In this document: positions 8,320 to 16,700 of the stretch, in pieces
Numbering within the stretch: position 1 is the first letter of the stretch
Layout of the letters: every line of letters begins with the position of its first letter
Assembly (NCBI GenBank): GCA_900539695.1
Contig: UQDG01000002.1
Coordinates: 62,001 to 126,000 of the forward strand
Length of the DNA: 64,000 nucleotides
Origin: an uncultured Oscillospiraceae bacterium
GTDB lineage: Bacteria; Bacillota; Clostridia; Oscillospirales; Ruminococcaceae
Reading direction: 5' to 3'
Notes under the pieces: model-generated
Told to the model about the DNA's origin: nothing
The model's input: the letters and a program-made list of their open reading frames with translations, nothing else
The model's database searches: none
Position numbers and translations under genes: made by a program

Positions 8320-8529
8320 ATGGACATAAGTGATCTTATAAACGAAAGCAATCAGCTGCTCGCTGCCGCACCGGTACCGAAGGCGTTTTTCAAGCTGGCG
8401 ATCCCGGCAGTGGCGGCGCAGCTTATCAATATTCTCTATAATCTGGTGGACAAAAGGTTCATCGGGCATATCCCTACGGTCGGCAAGCAGGCACTGGCCG
8501 GGGTCGGTGCCCTGGTTCTCGTAAATTAA
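8320..8529 (+). pseudogene. MATE transporter N-terminal fragment
   Basis: The 69-residue frame has the first transmembrane helix and loop of a MATE protein: FFKLAIPAVAAQLINILYN, VDKRFIGHI, ALAGVGAL. It stops after VLVN where full proteins go on for about 400 residues. No ribosome site is visible, so it is a broken remnant. It shares no close identity with the intact MATE gene next door. The rest of 8136-8319 holds nothing recognised. Confidence 0.65.
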
Positions 8530-8718
8530 GGTTAAAGTCTGCTGCAGGTCGTTGTCGGTGGAGATGTAGTTTGCCACATTCAAAATCACCGTCAACAGCA
8601 GCATGACCGCCACAGCCCAAACCGGCACCGCCACCACCGGTATGGGCGGCAGCCCCGGCGGCACGGTCTCTCCCTCCGGCCCTTCGGGCCGCCTCCCTTG
8701 CAGCGGGGGGCTTTCCAC
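8515..8718 (-). pseudogene. Membrane-protein N-terminal remnant
   Basis: On the minus strand a frame encodes a Pro-rich start, one strong transmembrane helix (VWAVAVMLLLTVILNVANYI) and STDNDLQQTLTLIYENQ. It then runs antisense through the MATE fragment, so only about 65 residues look like protein. Two truncated genes appear to meet tail to tail near 8515-8530. The family was not recognised. The first 20 codons, rich in GGCGGCC / GGCCGGAGG pairs, look like a GC-rich repeat rather than coding sequence. Confidence 0.4.
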
Positions 8719-8748
8719 TCACACCTGTGTTCTTCTATATTTAATTGG

Positions 8749-8777
8749 TTGCAACCTCCCCCAAAACGCTGTATAAT
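8749..8777 (+). promoter_or_regulatory. Sigma-A type promoter of udp
   Basis: TTGCAA (8749-8754) and TATAAT (8772-8777) with a 17-base spacer, 33 bases before the udp start. Confidence 0.75.
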
Positions 8778-8810
8778 ATATTCAAATATCTATTCAGGAG
8801 GTTGAAACCT

Positions 8811-9587
8811 ATGGTCGATTATACCGAAGGCAGCGGCAAGCAGTATCATGTCGGGCTGGGTCCCGGCGATGTGGGCCGCTATGTGCTTCTGCCCGGCGAC
8901 CCCAAGCGCTGCGCCAAAATTGCCAAATATTTTGATAACCCTCGTCTGGTGGCTGACAGCCGCGAGTTCGTTACTTACACTGGCACCCTCAACGGCGTAC
9001 CCGTCAGCGTTACCAGCACCGGCATCGGCGGCCCGTCCGCTTCCATCGCGCTGGAAGAACTGACCAACTGCGGGGCTGACACTTTCATCCGCGTAGGCAC
9101 CTGCGGCGGCATGCAGGAGGATGTCTGCGGCGGTGACGTCGTGATTGCCACCGGCGCGATCCGCATGGAGGGCACCAGCCGCGAGTACGCGCCCATCGAG
9201 TACCCTGCCGTGCCTGATTTCGGCGTGACCAACGCCCTGGTGGACGCCGCCAGGGACGTAGGCGTTACCTACCACACCGGCGTGGTGGAGTGCAAGGATT
9301 CCTTCTACGGCCAGCACCAACCCGAAAAACACCCCGTCTCTTACGAGCTGCTGAACAAGTGGGAAGCCTGGCTGCGCATGGGCTGCATCGCGTCGGAGAT
9401 GGAGTCCGCCGCGCTGTTCATTGCCGGCGCTTACCGCCGCGTGCGGGTCGGCTCGCTGTTCCTGGTGGTCGCCAATCAGGAGCGCGCCAAAAAGGGCCTG
9501 CCCAATGCCCAGGTACACGACACCGACCTCGCCATCCGCGTCGCCATCGATGCCATCCGCAAGATGATCGACAAAGAGGGGCACTAA
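8811..9587 (+). CDS. udp: Uridine phosphorylase
   Basis: Cytosolic pyrimidine salvage enzyme splitting uridine with phosphate into uracil and ribose-1-phosphate. The 258-residue protein has the NP-I family pattern: [19 protein letters not shown] (phosphate loop), [23 protein letters not shown], and the nucleoside-binding [10 protein letters not shown], where the Met-Glu pair contacts ribose. I chose ATG 8811 because AGGAGG lies 8 bases before it and a good promoter ends upstream; the longer frame reaches into the promoter. It is a single gene, closed by a terminator at 9601. Confidence 0.93.
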   Translation: MVDYTEGSGKQYHVGLGPGDVGRYVLLPGDPKRCAKIAKYFDNPRLVADSREFVTYTGTLNGVPVSVTSTGIGGPSASIALEELTNCGADTFIRVGTCGGMQEDVCGGDVVIATGAIRMEGTSREYAPIEYPAVPDFGVTNALVDAARDVGVTYHTGVVECKDSFYGQHQPEKHPVSYELLNKWEAWLRMGCIASEMESAALFIAGAYRRVRVGSLFLVVANQERAKKGLPNAQVHDTDLAIRVAIDAIRKMIDKEGH

Positions 9588-9600
9588 TTTCATAGCTCGT

Positions 9601-9634
9601 ACGGCACACCCTGACCGGTGTGCCGTTCTTTTTT
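9601..9634 (+). terminator. Terminator of udp
   Basis: Perfect 10-bp stem ACGGCACACC / GGTGTGCCGT (9601-9626) followed by TCTTTTTT. Confidence 0.9.
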
Positions 9635-9811
9635 GTCCAATCGTCCACCCTTTTAGGCCAATTTCGGAAGATCGTTTCGTTTGTGCGTGTATTCTGTATC
9701 GGGGATGCAGCTCACCTTCGGCGACAACGCTCCCGTATCGGGGGAGTCTGTCTCACAGAGGGAGCCTTTTTTGTATGTACCGCATATATTTAGGCGAAGG
9801 GGGGATGCCGC

Positions 9812-10720
9812 ATAAAAGCTGCCATCTACTGCCGCCTTAGCAAGGAGGACGCGGCCAAAACCGGGCCCGAGTCCGAGAGCATCCAGAACCAGCGCTCGAT
9901 GCTGTTACGCTATGCGGCTGAGCACGGCTACACCGTGCAGGAAGTCTACATCGACGAGGACTACTCCGGCGCCGACCGCCGCCGACCGGCGTTCAACCAG
10001 ATGCTGGCGGCAGCCGAACGGCGGGAATTTGACGTGATTTTAGCCAAAACGCAATCCCGCTTTACCCGCGATATGGAGCTGGTGGAAAAGTACCTCCACG
10101 GCAAATTTGCCGAGTGGGGCATCCGCTTCATCGCCGTGGTGGACCACGTGGATACCCAGGACCGCGCCGGGAAAAAAGCCCGGCAAATCAACGGGCTTAT
10201 CAACGAGTGGTATCTTGAGGATCTGTCCGACAATGTGCGCTCGGTGCTGACGCATAAGCGGTGGCAGGGGGATTACATCGCCACCTTTGCGCTGTACGGC
10301 TACCGCAAAGACCCCGCCGACCACAGCCGCCTGCTGCCTGACCCCGAAGCTGCCGCCGTGGTGCGGCACATCTTTGCGCTGTATCTGCAAGGGTACGGCA
10401 CCGCGCGCATCGCCCATATTTTAAACGCCGAGGGCGTCCCGCCACCCAGCGTCTACCGCCAGCAGCACGGCGGACCGGCCCACACCGGCAGCGGCCAGTG
10501 GAGCCGCGCCACCCTGCACCAAATGCTGACCAACCGTACCTACGCAGGCGATTTAGAGCAGGGCCGCCGCCGCAAAGTCAGCTACAAATCTGCCCGCAGC
10601 GTGCGGTTGCCGCGGTCGCAATGGATCGTGGTGCCGGGTACCCATGAGGGGCTTGTCTCCCGCGCCGACTTTGCCGCCGTACAGGCGCGGCTGGCCCGCC
10701 GGGGCAGGGGAGCGCTGTAA
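9812..10720 (+). pseudogene. Serine site-specific recombinase, start codon lost and 3' end missing
   Basis: Large-serine-recombinase type protein. The resolvase domain begins KAAIYCRLSKED with the catalytic Ser, then ESIQNQ, DEDYSGADRRRPAFNQML, and AKTQSRFTRDMELVEKYL. The recombinase domain follows with YGYRKDP and TRTYAGDLEQGRR-like motifs. The codon in the family's Met position is ATA (9812-9814), 7 bases after a GGGGGG ribosome site, and no ATG, GTG or TTG lies in frame before the catalytic Ser. Starting at ATG 9899 would drop that Ser. The protein stops after about 302 residues, before the zinc-ribbon region of full relatives. It abuts a truncated spore-type gene, so a deletion probably removed the 3' end. 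Confidence 0.75.
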
Positions 10721-11313
10721 ACTGCATGGCCTACCCAGGTGGGATAGACTTCGCTGGACGCCACATTGGCGATATAGGATTGGAAGCTCACCGTCACGTT
10801 GCGGGCGCTGGCCGCCGGGCGGCCCAGATGCACGGTGATTTTGCGGGGCACGACCACCTCGCTCAGCACGTTGCCGGGCAGGCGTTCCTCGGGCGCGGGG
10901 CCGCTGCCGCCGTCGCCGGCAAACAGCACATGGGGTGGGATGGTGACGGTCTGGGGCGCGGCTTCCCGTGCGGGCAGAGCGTTTCCGTCCCCGCCGCCGG
11001 GCAAAAACTCCAGCCGCGCCACCGTCTGCTGGCCGTCAAATACCTGCACGCCGTCCAAAATCTGGCTCTGCCAGCCGTTGGCATCGGCCCGCAGGCGGTA
11101 GACGGCATAGGGGCGCACCGTCGTGTTGGTCTCCTGCAAGCTGTAGCTGGCGTTGGGAGCGGGCAGGTTTGTGGCTTCTGCCGCACCGGCTTCGTCAGTG
11201 GTCAGGCGGGCCACGGTCACACCGGATTCATCCAGCACCGCCACCTGCACGCCTGCCAGCGGTGCCGCCTGCCCCGCCACAGACGCATAAACTTGGATAC
11301 TGCCTGTTGGCAT
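10582..11313 (-). pseudogene. Truncated spore-type peptidoglycan-binding-associated protein
   Basis: Starts MPTGSIQVYASVAGQ with AAGGAGGTG just upstream (11321-11329). It continues through two beta-sandwich-like repeats (PLAGVQVAVLDESG; FLPGG) to VPRKITVHLGRP and VSFQSYIANVASSEVYPTW. This order matches a clostridial protein associated with spores and peptidoglycan binding, where SEIYPTW leads into a long C-terminal domain. Here the match ends at 10735, and the remaining codons are antisense to the recombinase 3' end. The product would be about 193 genuine residues plus a random tail of about 50. The family assignment rests on memory of relatives. Confidence 0.6.
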
Positions 11314-11370
11314 AGTAAACACCTCCTTGTACCACGGTATGCCGGGGGACGGGGAGGTGTGTAAACAGCA

Positions 11371-11405
11371 AAAAGCCCGAAGGCATTGCACCTTCGGGCT
11401 TTTGG
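11371..11405 (-). terminator. Terminator of fba
   Basis: Perfect 13-bp stem AAAAGCCCGAAGG (11371-11383) / CCTTCGGGCTTTT (11391-11403), 3' of the minus-strand aldolase gene. Confidence 0.85.
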
Positions 11406-11420
11406 ATTTGCGTATTAAAA

Positions 11421-12284
11421 TCAGGCCTTGTTGGCGGAGCCGAACAGCTCGATCTTCTCGCGGACGGTGGCCTTGATGGCCTCGGCGCCGGGAGCCAGCA
11501 GCTTGCGGGGGTCGAAGCCCTTGCCCTGCAGGTCCTTGCCGGCCTCAATGTACTTACGGGTAGCATCGGCGAAGCTCAGCTGGCACTCAGTGTTGACGTT
11601 GATTTTGGAGACGCCCAGGCTGATGGCCTTGCGGATCATGTCAGCCGGGATGCCCGTGCCGCCGTGCAGCACCAGGGGGATGTTATCGGTGGCGTTGTGG
11701 ATCTTGTCCAGAGCCTCGAAGTTCAGGCCCTTCCAGTTGGCGGGGTACTTGCCGTGGATGTTGCCGATGCCGGCAGCCAGGAAGTCGATGCCCAGGGCAG
11801 CGATCTTGGCGCACTCAGCGGGATCAGCGACTTCGCCCATACCGATGACGCCGTCTTCCTCGCCGCCGATGGAACCGACCTCAGCCTCGATGGACAGGCC
11901 GTGGTCATGGGCCAGGGCAACCAGCTCGGTGGTCTTGGCAACGTTCTCATCGATGTCGTAGTGGCTGCCATCAAACATGATGGAAGTGAAGCCGGCGGCA
12001 ACGCAGGCCTTAGCGCCCTCGTAGGTGCCATGGTCCAGGTGCAGGGCAACGGGAACGGTGATGCCCAGGCTCTCGTCCATGGCCTTGACCATGGCGGCAA
12101 CGGTCTTGAAACCGGTCATATATTTGCCGGCACCCTCAGAAACACCGAGGATGACGGGGGAGTTCATCTCCTGTGCAGTGAGCAGAATGCTCTTGGTCCA
12201 TTCCAGGTTGTTAATGTTGAACTGACCGACGGCATAGTGGCCATCGCGTGCTTTCAGCAGCATATTGGTAGCATTTACCAGCAT
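11421..12284 (-). CDS. fba: Class II fructose-1,6-bisphosphate aldolase
   Basis: Glycolytic zinc aldolase cleaving fructose-1,6-bisphosphate into DHAP and glyceraldehyde-3-phosphate. The 287-residue protein shows LLKARDGHYAVGQFNINN at the N-terminus, the zinc-binding pair VALHLDHGT, SIMFDGSHYD, EAEVGSIGG, and LVLHGGTGIP, all in family order. GGAGG lies 8 bases before ATG 12284; a longer frame to 12320 has no ribosome site. The promoter is TTGATT-17-TATAAT at 12346-12374 on the minus strand. Close relatives include tagatose-bisphosphate aldolases, but the sequence fits glycolytic Fba best. Confidence 0.93.
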   Translation of the reverse strand: MLVNATNMLLKARDGHYAVGQFNINNLEWTKSILLTAQEMNSPVILGVSEGAGKYMTGFKTVAAMVKAMDESLGITVPVALHLDHGTYEGAKACVAAGFTSIMFDGSHYDIDENVAKTTELVALAHDHGLSIEAEVGSIGGEEDGVIGMGEVADPAECAKIAALGIDFLAAGIGNIHGKYPANWKGLNFEALDKIHNATDNIPLVLHGGTGIPADMIRKAISLGVSKINVNTECQLSFADATRKYIEAGKDLQGKGFDPRKLLAPGAEAIKATVREKIELFGSANKA

Positions 12285-12345
12285 ATCACATACCTCCACA
12301 TGATTGTTAAGCGGTGGCACTGGCGTTCAGCCCACCGATAAGCCT

Positions 12346-12374
12346 ATTATAACCCGACTTTGACAAAAAATCAA
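12346..12374 (-). promoter_or_regulatory. Promoter of fba
   Basis: Read on the minus strand: TTGATT (12374-12369), a 17-base spacer, and TATAAT (12351-12346). Confidence 0.7.
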
Positions 12375-12516
12375 CAGCTAAATTTCAGAACCTTCATGCA
12401 CTTTTGGCGCACTGTACCAAAGATTGCCAGCCTTTGCAAAAATTTGGCAGTTTTGTCAGCTTAACGGGGGAATTGGAGGCAAGAAATCAGCTTTTTTCCC
12501 ATCTTGACAAAAGGGT

Positions 12517-12654
12517 TTATCCAACCTGTTATGTGGATAACTTTTCCACCCCTTGTGGAAAACGCACCCCCGTTTTTGTGGAAAACTTGGCTGCTATGCT
12601 GGTTTTCCACCTTTTCAACAGAGTTTTCAACAAGGGGAAAGTGGGTTTTCCACT
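12517..12654. promoter_or_regulatory. Cluster of DnaA-box-like sites
   Basis: Nine 9-mers close to the DnaA box TTATCCACA lie within 138 bases: TTATCCAAC 12517, one perfect TTATCCACA (minus, 12532-12540), TTTTCCACC 12542, TTTTCCACA (minus, 12554 and 12577), TTTTCCACC 12603, TTTTCAACA 12612 and 12624, and TTTTCCACT 12646. It lies in the 600-base gap between fba and rlmB; the rest of the gap holds the two promoters. No dnaA, dnaN or rpmH is nearby. Confidence 0.55.
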
Positions 12655-12775
12655 ACGGTTTGTATAAACAACGCTTTATCGCGCACCCGCCAGAGGGTCT
12701 TTGTACTTTTGGCGCATTGCTGCGGCAGCAGTTGTAAAAAAGCAGTACAGACCCGCTAAAAAGCGCAAAATAAAG

Positions 12776-12805
12776 GTGACAAAAGGCCGCGGGGTGTGCT
12801 ATACT
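12776..12805 (+). promoter_or_regulatory. Promoter of rlmB
   Basis: GTGACA (12776-12781), an 18-base spacer and TATACT (12800-12805), 80 bases before the rlmB start. Confidence 0.55.
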
Positions 12806-12884
12806 GTTATCTGTATAGCCAGCCTTTTCACCGCTGGTGCATTTTTCGACAATTACCGGGGCAATGCCCCGCAGGAGGTACCCT

Positions 12885-13670
12885 ATGGAAAAGATTGCCC
12901 GCGAGCAGGCTGAACCGCGCACCGACACGCTGGTATGGGGCAAAAATGCCGTGACCGAGCTGCTGAAAAGCGGCGGCGCGGTGGATACTGTCTATCTGGC
13001 AGACTCGCTGCCGCAGCCGGTTGCCGGCTATTACACCGCCCTGGCCAAGCAGACCGGCGCGGTGGTCAAACGGGTACCCGGCCATAAGCTGCAAAAGATC
13101 TGCGGTACCGACGACCACCAGGGCGTGGCCGCCCGCGCCGCCGAGGTGCAGTATGCCTCGCTGGAGGATCTGTTTGCCGCTGCTGAGGCCAAAAGCGAAG
13201 CACCGTTCCTGGTGCTGTGCGATGGGGTAGAAGACCCCCACAACCTGGGTGCCATCATCCGCTCGGCTTACCTGTGCGGCGCCCACGGCGTGGTCATTCC
13301 CAAGCGCGGCGGCGTCGGCGTGACCGGCACTGTGATGAAATCCAGCGCCGGGGCCGCGGCCCGCCTGCCGGTGGCTCGCGTGTCCAACCTGGCGCAGGCC
13401 ATCCGCGCCATTAAGGAACATAACATCTTCGTCTACTGCGCTGACCTGGGCGGTGCACCGCTGGCCAAGACCGACCTGTCCGGCCCGGTGGCCCTGGTGC
13501 TGGGCAGCGAGGGCGGCGGTCCCTCCGCCCTGACCCGCAAGCTTTGCGACGCCGCCGTCACGCTGGAGATGGCCCCCGGCCAGTCCACCGGCGTGGACAG
13601 CTACAACGTCAGCGTGGCTGCCGGCATCCTGTGCTACGACGTACTGCGCCGCCGCACCGCCAAGAAGTAA
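12885..13670 (+). CDS. rlmB: 23S rRNA (guanosine-2'-O-)-methyltransferase, TrmH/RlmB family
   Basis: SPOUT-class methyltransferase that 2'-O-methylates a guanosine of 23S rRNA. In 261 residues: a substrate-binding N-terminal domain with VWGKNAVTELL and GTDDHQGVAA, and then the knotted catalytic domain with LCDGVEDPHNLGAIIRSA, VIPKRGGVGVT, LVLGSEGGGPS and STGVDSYNVSVAAGILCY, the SAM-knot motifs. I chose ATG 12885 because AGGAGG lies 8 bases upstream. Only 33 bases separate it from the next gene, with a new ribosome site, so the two are probably co-transcribed. RlmB is the likeliest member; other TrmH paralogues are possible. Confidence 0.85.
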   Translation: MEKIAREQAEPRTDTLVWGKNAVTELLKSGGAVDTVYLADSLPQPVAGYYTALAKQTGAVVKRVPGHKLQKICGTDDHQGVAARAAEVQYASLEDLFAAAEAKSEAPFLVLCDGVEDPHNLGAIIRSAYLCGAHGVVIPKRGGVGVTGTVMKSSAGAAARLPVARVSNLAQAIRAIKEHNIFVYCADLGGAPLAKTDLSGPVALVLGSEGGGPSALTRKLCDAAVTLEMAPGQSTGVDSYNVSVAAGILCYDVLRRRTAKK

Positions 13671-13703
13671 TTTGTATCTCTACCTTATAAAGGGAGCATA
13701 AAA

Positions 13704-16700
13704 ATGCCAAGCAAACGTACCAATGATTCGGTAGACCGTATCCTGGCGGATTTGAACCAGCGCCAGGCGGCGGACGGCGTACGCGCCAGCGTCACCGATC
13801 ATCAGGTCGATGAAATTTTGCGCAGCGTGGGTATTTCCACCACGCCGCTGCAGAACACGCCGACCCAGGACAGCCAGATCGCTTTTTCCGATTTCAGCGG
13901 TCCTGACGATTTTGATGAAATTATGCGCAGTGCCGGGGCAACTTCTGCACCTGCCTCCATGCCCGCACCGGCACCCCGCCGCACAACGGAAACGCCCCGT
14001 GCGGCAGCCCCCCAGCGGCCGGTGCAATCTGTCCCGGATGCCCAGCCGGCTGCCGCCCCTTCGACCCCAGTACGTCCGGCCCAGCCCGTGCAGCCTGTGC
14101 AAAATGTGCAGCCTGCCCGGCCGGTGCAGCAATCCGCCCCCACCGAGGGCAGCACCCAGGACACCACCCGCACCGGCATCATCAAGGACTTTCTGCGCAA
14201 GATGGTCCCGGAGGGGGATGTTTCCAACACCACCGCGCTGAACGAAGGCAAGGCGGATTTCCAGCGCTTCTTCGCCGATTCCGTCGCCGTCGTGCCAGAT
14301 GAAAAGGGCCGTTTCCACGACACCGGCAAGAAAAAGCGCTGGCCTTTCGGCCTGAAACCCGCCGACGACACCGACCATTTCGAGCCGATCAACGTCTCGC
14401 TGGGCGGCGGCCACACCGATGCTCCCGCGCAAAGTTCCTACCAGACCGAGGATGAATATTTCCCGGATGAAGCCGAGGCCGAGCAGGTCCCGCCGCCGAA
14501 GCCTGCCCGCAAGCACGGCTTCTTGAACAGCCTGTTTGGCGGTGGCAGCAGCGCCGATACCGACGCCACCGAAGAGCTGATGATCCCCGAGGAGCGGCAG
14601 GACGAGCCGACGATGGCTCCGTTGCGCCCGGCCATCCAGCCTGAGCCGGAGACCAGCACCAACGTCTGGCGCAGCAAATACACCCAGCCCCAAAGCGAAT
14701 CTTCCAGCAGCACGCTGGTCGGTGCTACCCTGACAGGCGACACACTGCAAATGCTGCGAGGCGTCGTCAACGAGCAAAAAAACAGCCGCACCCCTGCCCG
14801 CGACCCGGGCGCCACCAGCACGATCTACCGTAAAAAGCGCAGCACCGTGGAATTCACCCCCGGTCAAAAGCGCAGCACGCCGCCCCCGGCTCAGCCCACG
14901 CCGCTGCAGGGACCGGTAGGCGAGCCGCTGGACCTGCCCGGCCTGGAGAGCGCCCAGGCCATCCAGCCCGGCCAGACCACCACCGGCTTTACGATGCAGC
15001 TCGGTTCAGTCGCGCCAACGCCGTCGGACAGCACCCAGCAGTTCATGAGCGCTTACAACGCCGTGCGCCCCCATACGGCCCAGCCGCAGCCTGCCCAACC
15101 CGCGGTGCCGCAGCCCGTGCCCCAGGTCGATACCCTACCGCAGCCCGATACGGCTGCCCCGGCTCCTGCTGTGGACGAGCCGACCCTGATGGCCGACAGC
15201 TATCACCACACCCGCGATGCCGTGGACGATCTGGTGGATACCCTGACCGGGCGTATCCGCTTAACGCCGGTCACGCCCGATGCCGCCGCCCAGCCTGCCC
15301 AGACGCAGCCGTTCCGGCAGGCCCCGCAGGCACAGCCCGCCCATACCGGCTTCACGCAGGATCTGGGCAGCTACGCAGTTCCTGCCGCACCGGCCCACAC
15401 CGGCTTTACCCAAAACCTGGGCCAGGCTCCCGTCGAGCCTGCCACCGGCTCCTTTGTGGATAACATCGCCAACGCCATCAACACCGGCGCGATCTCCGAC
15501 GAGACCACCCGCTACGACGAGATGGCCGCCCGGCTCACCTCCAATCTGGAGGAGGAAGCAGGGGAGAGCACCGCTCACACCGGCCTGCTGGACAAGTTCC
15601 GCCTGGGCGGGTTCCATCTGGGCGGCAAGGCCGACGATGAATCGGCGGATTCCGCTGCCCAGCCCTTTGACACTGCCGAGATCCCCGTGTCCCGACGCCG
15701 CGATTTCGAGAGCGCCGAGGACGCCCCCGCCGTGCGCAAGGAGCTGGACGAGAACCTGCTGCATCTGACTACCGCCTGCATCGTAAGCGGCGCGGCGGCT
15801 CTGGTGCTGCTGGTGCTGGCGTTCATTGCCGCCGCCCTGCCCGCCATGCCCGGCGTTCTGGCCGGGGAAACCGTCTACCCGGCCGTAGCCCTGGTGCTGC
15901 TGGCCGCGGCCGCCGGTATCAACTGGAAAACACTGCTGAACGGTTTGCAGGGTCTGGCCAAAAAGCCGACCCCCGACAGCCTGACCGCTTTGGCCGTAGT
16001 GGGTGCGCTGCTGCAGGCGCTCATCGTGCTGGTCACAAAAGGCTACACGAACGAGGTCACCCTGCTGGCCGGGCCTGCCGCGCTGGTGCTCTGCGTCAAC
16101 ACCGTAGGCAAGCGGATGAACGCCGCCACCGTGCGGGATAACTTCCAGCTCGTCAGCAAAAATGTAGACCACGCCGTAGCCTACCGGCTGAAAGACGCCG
16201 GCGCGCTGCGGGCGGCCTCTCAGGGGTTGGCCCAGCCGCACCCGTCGGTGCTGGTCAGCCGCCCGACGCAGATCTTCCGTGGTTTCCTGGCCAGCAGCGC
16301 CGCTGCCGGTACCAGCGATAAAAACCAGCAGCAGTTTGCCTGGGCCGCAGGCGGCTGCGCGCTGCTGGGCTTCCTGATCACTGTCATCCGCACCCACAAC
16401 CTGACCAGCGCTGTCACCATTTTGGCCAGCATTTTGTGCTTGGCCGCGCCGCTGGCGGGCACGCTGTTGGCCGCCCTGCCCGCACGCCTGATGCAGCGCA
16501 GCGCCGCCCAGGTGGGCGCGGTCGTGCCGGGCTGGCGTGACATCCGCCAGCTGGGCCGCATCAACGTCATCCAGGTCACCGCGCGGGATCTCTTCCCCCA
16601 GGGGTGCGTCACACTGGCGGGCATCAAGCCCATCAAAAACGCCCCCATCGACCTGGCCATCGTCTATGCCGCCTCCATCATGGCTGAGGCCTGCCCCACG

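Noticed and set aside
9640..9800. Possible att site or riboswitch upstream of the recombinase
   Set aside because: Only a CTCCC/GGGAG hairpin with a T6 run is seen, like a terminator. No matching direct repeat was found at the other end of the recombinase.
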